This document shows positions 35,586 to 47,155 of a stretch of DNA of 64,000 nucleotides, piece after piece. Made by a program: the position numbers and the translations under genes. Location: positions 6,577,464 through 6,641,463 of the forward strand of contig CM049320.1 of assembly GCA_026874595.1 (NCBI GenBank), written 5' to 3'. Each line of letters begins with the position of its first letter. Position 1 is the first letter of the stretch. This stretch comes from Sipunculus nudus. Its lineage: Eukaryota > Annelida > Sipuncula > Golfingiida > Sipunculidae. Below the pieces are notes generated by a model. That model ran no database searches. It worked only from the letters and a program-made list of their open reading frames with translations, and was not told the origin of the DNA.

Positions 35586-35805
35586 TTAGTGCTATATTAT
35601 GTAAGTGCCAGAAAGTTCGTAATAAGTGCCAAAATTCGTAATAAGTGCCATACCTGGTAGAGTTCGAAATATGTGCCAAAAAGTTCGTAATAAGTGCCAT
35701 ACCTGGTAGAATTTGAAATATGTGCCCAAAAGTTAGTAGTAATTGCCAAAATTCGTAATAAGTGCCATATCGTAATAAGTGCGAAAACAGTCATGAATAA
35801 GTTGG
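35586..35805 (+). repeat. Minisatellite built on TTCGTAATAAGTGCCA
   Basis: About nine units of 17-35 bp around TTCGTAATAAGTGCCA, with a higher-order ~70-bp version that adds TACCTGGTAGA. Minus-strand frames of 65 and 82 codons here show the repeated pattern only. Confidence 0.8.
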
Positions 35806-35959
35806 CTACCTGGGCGAGTTCTGTGACAAAATTCGGACTTGGTGTTTTACCCCGAGTGGGACGCCCACTCTACTGTGAGGGTTTAGAGGGGGCCCCTGGC
35901 AGTTGACCGGGAGACTCGGTGCTGGTCTTTAACGGAGAGCTCCCTACTGGTAACCGGGC

Positions 35960-36420
35960 ATTAAGGCAATCTCGGAAATTAAAGTACCCACTGGGAATTT
36001 TCGGAAATGAAAGCACCCTCTTACTGAAACTTCTCTAATAACTAAAGCACCCTGGAGGGGAGACCTAGCAAGAACTAAAGCACCCCCTTACCGAGACTTC
36101 TCTTAAATCTGAAGCACCCTGGAGGGATAACTTTTCGGGAATTAAAGTATCCTCTGAAACTTTTTGGGAATTAAAACACCCCACTACTGGGACATTTCTT
36201 TTAACTAAAGCCGGTTAGAGCGGAAACTATTCGGGAATTAAAGTATCCACTAGAACTTTTCGCGTATTAAAGTAGCCGATGGGAATACTGGATAAAAGCA
36301 GAAACAGGCTGGAGGGGAGACCTGGATCAACTTAAACACTCCTGGTTGATTTTGAGGGAACTTTAAAGGGCTGGGGATCTTTCAAATACTAAAGCACTCG
36401 CACATTCTTTCAAGCACTGA
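35960..36420 (+). repeat. Degenerate ~50-bp minisatellite built on GGGAATTAAAGCACCC
   Basis: At least nine occurrences of GGGAATTAAAGYAYCC or close variants, alternating with a CTTTTCGGGAA or CTGGAGGGGAGACCT phrase, between about 35960 and 36420. No coding capacity. Confidence 0.7.
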
Positions 36421-36779
36421 AACATTCATTATCACACGGTTTAAACATACTAATAATACAGTGATGAAAAAGGAATAAAAATAAATTTATTCCTTAAAAA
36501 CTTAAAAGCTAAAAGATATATTATTTTTGTCTGTATGCCACCTGTGTTCTTCGCTATTTGTTTGTGTAATCACATGGAGTGTATGTATGATGCCGTGTTC
36601 TTCTCTGTACCTAACTAAAAACTCGTGAATAAAAAAACTTTCCATATACGATTTAAATGAAATCAATGTCAAGCACGACACGCTTTCTATCGTGAAGCTT
36701 ATACTGCCCCACCTAGACCGTGGTGGCCTCTTGGACTAGATCCAGGACCATCATTACGGCTTTCAACGGAGTTGACTCT
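36421..36779. other. Non-coding stretch, nothing recognised
   Basis: AT-rich with no open frame of note. It separates the minisatellite from the coding-like stretch on the minus strand. Confidence 0.4.
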
Positions 36780-37556
36780 AATATATCACAGTAAATTAAC
36801 GGTACAGGTCCCTGAACAGGGCACTTCAGGCCTTCACAAGCATCTGCTTGTTCTCGCGTTGTCCATCATGTCGAAGTGTTCGTGGAGGAACCGTCTGATG
36901 CGCATCATCTTGTGTTGTTTTGTCGTGAGTGCGTCGTACGGGCATCTCAGTACCTGGTCATAGCTGAGAAGTCTCATCAACTCGCTCTGGTAAGCTGTCG
37001 TACAACCGCCTAGCGAGATTGTCGTAGTCTTTGTCGATGAGGGCTGACAACTGCTCTCGACTGATGGCCTGCAGGGAGGGTGGTACTATGGGGCGGGGAG
37101 GGGTGGTGCAGAAGGTACTGGGCGGGGGGTAGTCGGGAGAAGCCAGCCAGTGCTAGAAGGAAGGCATGGGAATGGCGGGGGTGGGTGTGGGAGAAACTGG
37201 CAGGTCATCAAACTTGATGACATTGAAAAGGGGGCAGGAGGCCTGATCCTTACCTGTGCTGGCTGCACAGTCGAAACCAGTTGTGCTTGAGGTTGGTTCT
37301 TCTATGACTGCTGTGATACGCTTAGAATCGGGTAGGCAATAGCCGTGTTCTTCTTGCAACTCTCCCGGCTTCGTGATTGGCGAGACTGGGGGCTGCCAAG
37401 GCTCCATTCATGTCCCGGCTCTGGTGTGGAACTTCTGGTTGCGGTGATGGTAGCACTGCTGCGGCACCGTCTTTTTTTTTTTTTAGAAGTTGTTTCTGAG
37501 GCGCTTTAGGCTGCCAACACGGCTTCCATAACCTCGATAACCTGCTGGTCACACAT
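36780..37556 (-). pseudogene. Unrecognised coding-like stretch, proline-rich, frameshifted
   Basis: This is a distinctly more GC-rich block in which minus-strand reading gives ordinary-looking protein in changing frames. From high to low coordinate come a Lys/Ser-rich part (near 37470), a Pro-rich part (FLPHPPPPFPCLP near 37170), a charged helix-like part (SREQLSALIDKDYDNLARRL, about 37000-37060), and a basic part containing LSYDQVLRCPYDAL and KMMRIRRFLHEHF (about 36850-36965). At least one frameshift near 36970 joins the last two. I do not recognise the family. It could be a decayed gene, or part of the virus-like element that starts 600 bp further on; the orientation is opposite to that element. 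Confidence 0.3.
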
Positions 37557-38152
37557 TGGTGGCCCGCATATCACAACTCCGACATTTCTGGGCTAAACTG
37601 ATAAAAACTAAGAAAACGGAATAAATGGGTTATAATTAATATATCTATACCTACATGTTATTTTCTCGGTTGCAATCCCTCCAAGAAATAACGTAGGGAA
37701 AGGCCCTCAAGTGAGACGACTGCACCTGAGTCGTTACGTCTATCAGAATGGACTTGACGTAACAGTTAAAATAAACAAACCCTCGTGCTATATAGGATCA
37801 GAAATAATTACTGAATATATAGTCCATAGGGAATCGCGTCTCTGACATTACTTTCGCTATATATTAGAAGCTCTTACAATAAAAAGCATTATACAGATTA
37901 AAATAACTATAAGAAGCTAAAATATTATATATCTATTTCTTAATTAACATTTTTTACAACTTTCTGCGGATGACGCTGGGGTGCTAAAAGAATACTAACC
38001 AATCAGTGAAGGTGGCACTCCGCGCCGTACTACCAAAGTTTTGGAAAGTAGTTCCGGCAGGGTTTCCCCGAGCAGACGGTAAACAATTGAAGAAGTGCCG
38101 CTCTAATTACTAATTATTTAACCTAAATTTATCGATAGAAATAAATGATAAG
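37557..38152. other. Non-coding stretch before the Polinton-like remnant
   Basis: AT-rich with short GC-rich patches (38010-38100). A terminal inverted repeat of the following element was looked for here and after 42290 and was not found by eye. Confidence 0.35.
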
Positions 38153-38662
38153 ATGGTGGACGACCTACGTGGACATGTATACAATAAAAAGACTTTAAAA
38201 AAGTGGTGCAAAGTGAAGGACAAGCCATATTAAAGGGTGTCCAAAAAGAAGCTTTAAAAAGTATGGGAATTGAAGGAATTAAACAAATAGCACAGGAAAT
38301 TTTTGGAAATGCAGCCACATATTTTGGTGTGGGTAAAGAAAATGGACAAATGGCTGGTAATATGTTAAATTATATTATTTCTCAACAAATGCAAAGGCAA
38401 AGGAAATTTTATTTAAAAAAAAAACAGAACGACGGGTAAAAGACGTGGCGAGTGCTTTAGGGATGAACGAAAACACTACACGGTCTAAACCTAAAACGCA
38501 CGGGCAGGGAGTAGAGCAAGCGATAGCTATGGCTCCTAAAACCATCTCTACATTAGGAAAAATCGCGATACGGTTTGGTTCAAAAACATCCGATAGGAAC
38601 AGGAACGGCATCAGACATGTTGAAGTCATATAATGAAGGGCAATCGGCTTTAAGCAGTATTT
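38153..38662 (+). pseudogene. Broken frame 1 of the virus-like element, unrecognised
   Basis: Reading starts at ATG 38153 with a short basic part, then shifts frame near 38200 to an Ala/Gly/Gln-rich helical part (GIKQIAQEIFGNAATYFGVG) to 38439. It shifts again near 38440 after a run of eight or more A, then to about 38662 (SYNEGQSALSSISKT). The composition suggests a small amphipathic or membrane-active structural protein, but no family match is claimed. Confidence 0.35.
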
Positions 38663-38672
38663 CAAAAACGAA

Positions 38673-39457
38673 ATGAATCAAGACTATGTTTACGCGTATT
38701 CTCAATTCAATCCAGATGAGCAAGTTTTTGTAGCCTATTTAACCTGTCTTTTGTACAATCCCACACAATCATGGGAAGTCGCTTGCGATATAATCATGTA
38801 CCCCCGACAAAAAGGTGTATGTTTTCCCAAACAAGCTACAATGGAATTAACATTATACAAAACTGATGCGGAATGTTCACATTATATTGAAAACATGAAA
38901 TTGTTTCCAAATTTAAGGGGAATTTAAATTTTGAAAACCCTTCAATGGATTTAGTTAAATTTATAACGTGTAAAGAAGATGTAGAATACGAACCAACGGT
39001 GACATTTGATGTAGGTTGTGATGTAAATTTTACGCCGGAAGAAAAATACCAATTATTTAAACGGAGCATCAAAAAGTGTTATTTGAAAATATACCTTGTA
39101 AAGGAAAAAAGTCCATGCATAGAGACCAAATTGATGTAAATAATGATAATTCCCCTAAATACGCCCGCGATTTTATGTTTAAATTTAAATATGATAAGAA
39201 TAGAGAAAAATTAACTTTAACGATGGAATTTATTAAAAATAAAGGGAAAGTGAATGAAACAGATATTTTTACTGATTATATTTATGGGATTGATTGTTCG
39301 TCCGGAATTTTGAGTTATTTTGGTGTCACGCAAGATATGATAATATTTTTTCCTTTAATCATTTAAGAAAAAATCATGTTTTATTTAAATACAATACGGA
39401 AACGATCATATGCAAATTTGTGGAACCGAAAAAAGTATTGAAATTTAAATCTAAATA
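38673..39457 (+). pseudogene. Broken frame 2 of the virus-like element, unrecognised
   Basis: Starts at ATG 38673 eleven bases after frame 1 stops. Three overlapping open pieces (38673-38927, 38945-39139, 39076-39366) in different frames read as one acidic, beta-rich-looking protein of about 250 residues (for example NPTQSWEVACDIIMYPRQKG). Size and position would suit a minor structural protein of a small DNA virus; this is inference only. Confidence 0.35.
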
Positions 39458-39473
39458 AAACTTGGACAGAAAA

Positions 39474-40146
39474 TGGAACACCAAGCAGTACATGGCACAA
39501 TTTGGAACGTTTATCGATGAGTAACGAATTTGAAAAAGTAAATTACATGTCTGAATCTCGTTCGTTTATGTTATCGTGCAATATAATTACACCGAACCGA
39601 AATGTTTAAAATTTTTCCCAGGGCAACCACCATAGGAAACCAACAATGTCGTTATTTTTAATTGCAAGATATGGATTCCCAGCACACTTTAATGTTAAAA
39701 AAAGGAAATGTGGTAGTCGGGTTACTGTGCCGGTATAACCCGACCCATAATCACAGTATATTTTATCAACCACTCACATACCCCCGTCGCTGGGACGAGT
39801 CTTCTGATTGGTGCGATGTGATCCAGGCGTACGACATGGGCACCCGTCTATTTATGGAGCAGGAGGCTATAAAAACATTGTCCAAATTTTATAAAGGCGT
39901 GAAAAGATGGATCTCACATCACAAGCCGACAAATATGCGCCATCGTACGCATCGAATTCCGGTTTAAACAAACCTGCTGTGAATTTTGCTTGTAATTTAT
40001 TGTACAATTGGGTTAAGGGAAAAGTCCCTTTACCGCAATCGCAAGTGGATCTACTATATAAGTATGATATTGGTACCATAGTCACTCCTGAATCTTCTTA
40101 CCACGTACGTAACAGGTTTTTAACTAAAACCGAACAAAGACGTTAA
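39474..40146 (+). pseudogene. Broken frame 3 of the virus-like element, unrecognised
   Basis: ATG 39474 opens a frame with several stops. The stretch is then open from 39662 to 39967 (KGNVVVGLLCRYNPTHNHSI; RRWDESSDWCDVIQAYDMG) and overlaps a second frame from 39907 to 40146 (PAVNFACNLLYNWVKGKVPL). The overlap may be original or may reflect a frameshift near 39900. No family recognised. Confidence 0.35.
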
Positions 40147-40156
40147 ATCCGGGAAT

Positions 40157-40580
40157 TTGTATCAAAAGAATTATGCAAAAATTGGTGTACAAAGAAGTCC
40201 GAGAAGGACCCCCACACAATTCAAAACCCCGTTTACAGAAAAACAATTATCCGGAAGACGAGTTTTAATAGACACTGCCCGAAGACAGGTACGGTCAAAT
40301 CTCCGCCGAAGGACAATAATACGAAGAGAACGGCGAGTACCTGTACCCCGAACCTATTCCTACCGTGATCCGTCCCCGCCGCCCCCACACCTCTCAAGGG
40401 GTACGGAGGAGGAGGAGGAGGTACGCCCCGTATACCATCCCACGCCGTCCCGTATATTACGAAGAGGACGAGGAATAGTCAGAAACGTCCGAACCACAAG
40501 AGGAGGAGGAGGAGGAGGAAGTTCCTGTTGAAGAGATTTGGGAAGAAATGGACGAACCCCCGAGACATAAAACCCTGTAG
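40157..40580 (+). pseudogene. Arginine-rich / acidic frame 4 of the virus-like element
   Basis: Two frames compete. One is open for 124 codons (40157-40531) and is very Arg/Pro-rich, resembling a DNA-condensing core protein. The other starts at ATG 40173, has three stop positions, and carries a poly-Arg patch followed by a poly-Glu tail that ends at 40580, just before the integrase start. The purine-rich repeat GAGGAGGAGGAGG at 40500-40520 can expand and confuse the frame. Which one was the original protein is undecided. Confidence 0.35.
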
Positions 40581-40620
40581 CGTCAAACGTAAAGTGGATT
40601 TTCCTTTTCCTTTTTAGACA

Positions 40621-41660
40621 ATGGAGAAGGCTTTTGAAAAAGGTCCGTACGCTTTTTCGGGCGGTGCTAAAAAACTAGCTCAAATGCTGGCGTTTCTCGA
40701 GAAAAAGCAATAGCATTTTGAGGCCGGCAAAATGCAAACACGTTGGTTAAACCAGTCCGTCGAAAATACAGGCGAAGTAAAACCTTGGTAGGAGGTCTCG
40801 ACGCACAGTGGCAGGGGGATTTAGCTGATATGCAAAAATTAGCGCATTACAATAAAAATTATCGGTACATTTTGACGGTGGTGGATATTTTCTTGAGGTA
40901 TGCTTGGGCAGTACCATTAAAAGATAAAACGGTAACTAATGTGAAAAATGGGTTGGAATCCAATTTTAAAATCCAGTAAAAGGGTGACTCAAAAATTACA
41001 AACGGATGAAGGGTTAGAATTTCGGAATAAACAAGTTCAAGAATTAATGCACGATCATGATATCAAATGGTTTGCGACAAGAAACCGGGACGTGAAAGCA
41101 AGTTTATTGGAACGGTTTAACCTTACGTTTAAACGGCGCTTGTTTGAGGCGATGACCCATCATTAATCCCGGCAATGGATGAACGATTTACCTCAAGCTA
41201 TTGACGAATACAATTCCCGCCCACACACATCCCATTGCATGGCCCCGAAAGACGTGACATCGAAAAACCAAGGCAAAGTATGGCAAATTTTATACGGGCA
41301 TCCAGAAGATTTACATCGGGAACATCCAATAAGAATATATTTAAACCGGGGACCAAAGCTGTATTAAGCAGTTTAAAAAAACATATTTGCTAAACGGGGG
41401 TACGTGCCCCGATAAACAGAAGAAACGTTTACGGTAAAACGAGTGTATCCAGAAGTCGGGATGTGGACGTGTACTAAATTGAAGACGAAAAAGGGGACCC
41501 TATAAAAGGTCGATTAAAGGAAGAATTTCAAACAGTTAGTACACACCGCCAGGCTAAAGTAGCAGAAAAAGTATTAGAAGCAAAAGGATGGAAATTGGTG
41601 AAATGGAGAGGGTATCCGGAAAAATACAGCACGTGGGTAAAAATAAAAAAAGGCGTGGTG
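40621..41660 (+). pseudogene. Polinton-type integrase with C-terminal chromodomain, frameshifted
   Basis: The N-terminal part starts at ATG 40621 (GPYAFSGGAKKLAQML). After a frameshift near 40690 it continues with LVKPVRRKY and the integrase core: D of WQGDLADM (about 40811-40835), YILTVVDIFLRYAWAVPLKD (about 40865-40925), D of LQTDEGLEF (about 41000-41020) and E of ASLLERFNLTFKRRLF (about 41099-41147), so the D,D,E triad is still readable. The tail has YNSRPHTSHCMAPKD (41210-41250) and, after more frameshifts, a chromodomain-like VKWRGYPEKYSTWVK (41598-41640). Frame changes occur near 40690, 40980, 41165, and between 41370 and 41590. The core and chromodomain match Polinton integrases better than those of retroviruses or LTR elements; no reverse transcriptase is adjacent. 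Confidence 0.75.
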
Positions 41661-41699
41661 CTCGAAAAGTTTAGCGTTGTTTATTACCCAATTATCAGT

Positions 41700-42290
41700 C
41701 ATATCTATTTTAATCATTATATATCCGCTTCCCACCACCTTCAGCTACCGTCAGCAAACGTCCACCCAGCCCGGTACCGGTACCTAGCCCCGAATTTAAA
41801 AAATACATTGAAACGGTAACGACCGATTTCAGTAAAATTGATCCTTACTTGCACGGGAGTACGGTTCAAGAAATCGAAAATTATATACCGGACTCAAGAA
41901 CGTCAACCTGGCAAACCTTTATCACCATCTCAAAAACCCCTACCGAAACCTGTCCTTGCGGTTTCACATAAATCTGTTTCGGTCACATTTGCCCGGTTTT
42001 CTCCTTTTCTGCTAAACCATAACCTAAAACTAACCGACCCCGTTTAGTTCCTAAAATCCCCGGAGGAGAAAATGTTTTGCGAAGAAAAAGCGGGATCCGA
42101 ATGAAATTAGCATTAAAAAACCTAAACCGAGTGATGCGGTAAAACGGGCCCTCTTTACAGATAAACCCCCTCAACCACCAAAACCACCGACTCCGCCACC
42201 CCCGTTACGGTTACCGACTCCTCCGGAACCGTTAATCCGTCCTATTCCTCCACCGGTCAATACGTTACAGAGTAATGTTACCAATATTTA
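41700..42290 (+). pseudogene. Proline-rich tail frame downstream of the integrase
   Basis: Broken frames encode a Pro-rich, low-complexity protein ending at a TAG at 42288-42290; the last part reads PPKPPTPPPPLRLPTPP (about 42176-42226). Several frameshifts break it between 41700 and 42100. It may be the C-terminus of a separate structural protein. No family is assigned. Confidence 0.35.
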
Positions 42291-42429
42291 GCGTGCAAGA
42301 ACGACAAGCACAACCATCGGTCCCTCCAAAAACAAGATCCAGTGAAACATATAGGTGGGGAACTGTTGGTTTCTTCCATTTGAAGCTTGCCTCTGTCGCA
42401 AAGTTGCGCGGTGCCCGTCAAATTTCCCA

Positions 42430-43445
42430 GTAGTCTCGCAAATTGTCAGCAACTCTTGCAAACTGCCAGCAATCAATCAGGTAACAAGCAATTTTGCATC
42501 TTTATGCGCAAATTCCAAGCAATTTAGCAACTTTGGAAGCAACTATGCTATTCGGCAAGGAAGACCTCCCCGTCTCTCATATACGGAATTTGCTGGCAAT
42601 TTTTCAACTTTGAAGTTCTCATAATCCTCCGTTAGAGGGAGCCCTGGGCGACAAGGAAATGAAGTGCCCCTGTCTAGCAATTCCGCAATTTGCTGGCAAT
42701 TTTGAAATTTTAGAGTTATCTTAATCCTACGATAGAGGGAGCCCCAGGCGGCAATGAGATGAAGGGGTCCTATCAGGCAATTATGCAAATTGCCGGCGGT
42801 CATACACTGAGGGGCCCCCATCTAGCAATTCCGCAATTTGCTGACAATTTAGCAATTTTGTAGTTCTCTGAATGCTTCGCTAGGGGAAGGCCGAGACGAG
42901 ATGGAACTGAACAGCCCCCGTCATGCAATCCCGCAAATTGCCGACAATTTAGCAACTTTGTAGTTCTCTAAATCCACCGATAGAGTGCGCCCTCGGCGGT
43001 CATACAGAGGGGCTAAAGGGCCCATGTCTCGCAATTCCGCAAATTGCCGGCAATAAAGCAACTTTGGAGTTATATGAATCATCCGATAGGGGGAGCCCCA
43101 GCCGAAAATTGAGATGAAAGGCCCCCATCAAACAATTCCGCAAATTGCCGGCAATTTAGCAATTTTGTTTTTCCCTGAATTCTCCGCTAGAGAGAGCCCC
43201 GGCGGTCATACACCAAGGGCACCCCATCTAGCCATTCCGCAAATTGCCGGCAATTTAGCCAATTTGTAGTTCTCTGAATCCTCCGAGAGGGGAGGCCCAG
43301 AGGAGATTACACTGAGGGGCCCCGTCTAGCAATCCCGCAAATTGCCGACAATTTAGCAGCTTTAGAGTTATATGAATCCTCCGATAGGGGGAGCCCTAGC
43401 CGAGATTGAAAGGAAAGGCAACCTTTATCAATTCCGAAAATTTGC
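42430..43445 (+). repeat. ~100-bp tandem array with a 16-bp palindrome per unit, array 1
   Basis: About nine units of 97-105 bp, each with GCAATTCCGCAAATTGCCGG, then CAATTTAGCAACTTTGTAGT, then TCTCTGAATCCTCCGATAGG and a GGGAGCCCC/GGCGGTCATACA stretch. Unit landmarks fall near 42676, 42776, 42823, 42926, 43030, 43133, 43232 and 43328. In the best units the core AAATTGCCGGCAATTT is a perfect palindrome. The same family forms arrays in both arms of the 51-63 kb inverted repeat. Confidence 0.85.
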
Positions 43446-43549
43446 CAGACATTCGTATAGAAGATATATCTCGGGGGTTTCATATATATCTCGGGGGTGT
43501 CAGAAATGATCTCTTACACACGCACACGCACACACATATTCATATTTAG

Positions 43550-43590
<41 letters not shown>

Positions 43591-45614
43591 GTCTTCATAT
43601 ACCTCTCCCTCTTTCTCTCTCTCTCTCTATATATATATATATGTGTGTGTGTCTGCAGCACACTTAAGGTCAAATGATTTTCCAGTGCTATAATGCCATT
43701 GTTACAGTTAATATTTATGCCTATAATTCATAATAACGTGGATTTTTTAAATATATATTCTGCTGATGCCGACATCCAATGTACAGACCGGGCAATCAAA
43801 ATCATAACCGTCCTTGCTTGGCTGTTCCTTAAAATTCTAAATCCCCCCTACAATGTATTAAGATTTGCAATGCAAATTTAAAGTCCTGAATCGGTTGAAT
43901 GGAACGCTTTTTTATCTATCATACAATAGCTGAAAAAGTCATTATACCCAAACATGGAGGGTTATACGAAACCCATTAAACTAGTATCATGTGTTGCCTT
44001 TAGTGACAGAAATGTAATTCAGCAGCCCTTGTTTCGGCCAGCCTCATCAGCTGTTTTGCGTCCTTTTACGACATACCCATATCAGCAGGTACAACATATG
44101 AACAATAACTTATCTCATTATTTATTTAACAGATTCTCACATGATAATTAAAAAATGTAACTATCGAAATTTAGTCTCAACAGAACACTTTATTGCATTG
44201 ACATTTCCACTTTGGCCTAATATGATACTCTACGTATCTTATTTAACCCACTAACAGACTTTAAGCAGTGCTGGAAATTTATTATTGAATAGTGAGTAGG
44301 AAACTGTCATGCTAATTCCGCGCTTCAATAAATTTCATTTAGAAAAAAAATAATAAAGGTTCACCTGTACGATGTATTTTGTTAGTAAAATATATTTTGA
44401 CCCTATATATTTTTTTAATATAGCAACCATTTCTCATATTTCTTTTTCTTGAAATTAAGCCCCTTTCCTACATAGACCAGTGTGGAGGAAAGAGAACGGT
44501 GCTGACTTATAATAACTGTATTCAATGGCAAATTTATTGTTCAAAACCTGCAAACTCTTTTATAGTACTAGTATTTTAAAAGTTTCATATTTAACAATAC
44601 ATACAACAATGTTCCCTATGAAAACTATGCCATTCTGAATAACAGTTCCTATTTGTAGATAAACGGTGTGACATTCATCCTATCATCTTCTTTTTTAACA
44701 TTGTTCAACGATATTCACCATCGTTAACAGTGAACTAAAGTGACGGGGTAGATGTATAACGGCGTGGACAAACAGATATCATATTTATTCCAAGACAACT
44801 TATTATTCCTACAACCTTTAAGGGACAGCCCATATAGGTCATTGATTATAATACTTTTAATGAATTTGCGGCGCGCCCCCACCCCCCACCCCCGCAAAAT
44901 TTCTCAGTTTATCTATTTTTTCTCTTTTTTTTCGTAATTAATCATCTATTTTAAATACCATTCGTTATTTCCTAGCAATTGCATTATTAATGTATCCACT
45001 TTTTCTCACATTCGAATTCATAAGTTGAGGATATTAATAAAAAGACCTTCAATCCAATGTTTCTATAGTGCCGGAGGGAGTCTTCCCATTATTGCAATCT
45101 GCCGAGAACCCACCCCCATTCGCATTCGCCTGTGACTGAGGCATGGCCTTCCTTGTCGCCTCGCCACTCTAACTCAGTATAGTCCTGTGCTCAGTATGGT
45201 CCGGTGCTCTCCCCAAACACAAAAACGATAATTCAAATGATGATATATGGCAAGTTAAGAACGTAGATGCGCAGTTCCACCATCCAAATATCTACAGTAT
45301 TCATACAATTTCATTTTTTAGACGGTACATTTTTTTTTCTTAGGAAATATAAATAATATACGTTATACAAAGACATTTCAGGGAACAGCTAGTAGTCATT
45401 TTGTGAAAGGTGCCTCAAAATGTCCCCTTTACATTGCATATTGCAAACTTTTCAAAATATGGGAGGGAAACACTACCGTGTACCTGTAATTAACTGTCCA
45501 AAATGAACATGGCTTTAGATTTTATACATATAGGTAATCTAAAATATTTCTAATTTTTGTAGGCTGAAAGAAGATTACGTATATACTAATAATTGATATA
45601 TATTGCGCATACAC

Positions 45615-45653
<39 letters not shown>

Positions 45654-46966
45654 AACTGTCCTACCTATGAAATTATATATATTATTTTATTATATATTTA
45701 TTTCAGTTATATTATTTCAAAAAATTATCAAATGATACTGTTTTTCTTTTTTAATTAAATTATATTTCGTCCAATAATTCCAATGAATTTTTAATAAAAT
45801 ATTAAACTCTCATATCATTTGTGCTAGTGCTTCTCTTGGGTATGGGTAACCTGTAATTGTTGAATAACAGTTAACTCGGTTGGAAAAAAAAAACAAAAAA
45901 ATTACCATGACTTATAGTGGAAATTTCTCTTTATTAGGCCAAGTCAAACCTGTGTGACAATAGCACTTCTTTCCAAATGTAAATAATATAAAGTCCTCAT
46001 CCCTCGCCAAGGATTTCATCAAAATATTTGAATAATTTCAGTTAAACACCATGGTCATTCTCATAAATCAGCTTATATTACGACACAAAACCGAACAGCT
46101 GAGCACCGTGACCCAAGGGTCCCTTGTTATTCTCTGGTAACTGTAGGCATTATAGCCTGGCGGAATCCTAACTGTATTCTTTCTCCCAAGCACCTTCCAA
46201 TTCAGAGTGTCAAGGCAAAACTGAATGCACGGCATCTCTATTTAAATAGAAATTGTCAGTTGTTCATTCACTTTGATTAGTGTTTGAGTAGACCGAGGCG
46301 CGGGAATAATCGGCGGGGGGGGGGGGGGGGGGGGGGGGAGACGCTGGTCAGTTGCTCGGAACAAACATCAAACTACACCTGCATTTGGGTCCAAGCCTCA
46401 CTTGCTTTGATTTATTAACATTTTCCCCTGCATATTGATTTAACCTCTTGCAATCGTCGGACTCTGTTTTACCTATCGTCGCAGATACATTTTGTCATTA
46501 CCACATACCATAATGTAACCGATGTTAATTCACAAAACATTTGATTTCTGCCTATATTTAGTTATTACCTGCGTGCCATCTTAGAAGTATTAACGAGTCT
46601 TGGGTCATTTCTACCTTTCAAGTGAAGTGGCAAAATGAAAAAGGTATATTTTGAAATCTATAGCCGTGGAATCATGTTTTGCTAGTGTCCAGACTGCAAA
46701 ATGTTTAATGTTAGATAGAAAATACGAGTATATGTTTATAATAGATTGAATGTGGTCATCTAGTAACTCTTTCTCTCATCCATCAATAACAGTTTTTTTT
46801 AATCATTATTCTGAAGATAAAGAAAAGAAAAAGGGAATTTGTTAGTTTTTTTTAATGGAAAAGAATTCTATTATAGGTATTGGTATAAAGTGACTAATAT
46901 GCGAAAATTGATCCAACTATTCATCCATTATAACCTTTGACCATCAGAAGTGTACATTTGAATATA

Positions 46967-47038
<72 letters not shown>

Positions 47039-47114
47039 GAGAGAGAGAGAGAGGGAGGGAGGGAGGGAGAGAGAGAGAGAGAAATAAAATAAATGTTTAT
47101 GGCAAGGGCATGCA

Positions 47115-47152
<38 letters not shown>

Positions 47153-47155
47153 CGG
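43446..47155. other. Microsatellite-rich intergenic stretch, no gene seen
   Basis: Contains (CA)n and (TA)n at 43508-43590, (TC)n-(TA)n-(TG)n at 43612-43654, (TA)n at 45620-45646, an uninterrupted run of 24 G at 46315-46338, and a long (TA)n-(GA)n tract at 46965-47140. Open frames up to 65 codons in this stretch are not recognisable. At 44878-44893 there is a C-rich CCCCACCCCCCACCCCC tract. Confidence 0.6.
46965..47150. repeat. Compound (TA)n-(GA)n microsatellite at the 3' end of LINE-B
   Basis: About 66 bp of TA, then two (GA)n/(GGGA)n tracts separated by a 35-bp insert. It lies immediately beyond the stop of the minus-strand LINE-B frame, so it may represent the 3' tail of that LINE plus later expansion. 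Confidence 0.8.

Larger units (their letters stand above)
38153..42290 (+). mobile_element. Polinton/Maverick-type virus-like element remnant
   Basis: All coding-like frames in this 4.1-kb stretch are on the plus strand, abut or overlap each other as in a compact viral genome, and change frame often. The only part identified is a retroviral-type integrase with a chromodomain (40621-41660) of the Polinton kind. No protein-primed DNA polymerase B, packaging ATPase, protease or major capsid was recognised, and no terminal inverted repeats were found. It is therefore a fragment of a larger element (Polintons are 15-20 kb) or a derived small relative. All frames are broken; this is a fossil copy. 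Confidence 0.65.

Noticed and set aside
40743-41819. LTR retrotransposon (Gypsy chromovirus) as source of the integrase and chromodomain
   Set aside because: No reverse transcriptase, RNase H, protease or LTR is present nearby, and the integrase core motifs are closer to the Polinton form. A Ginger-type DNA transposon cannot be wholly excluded.
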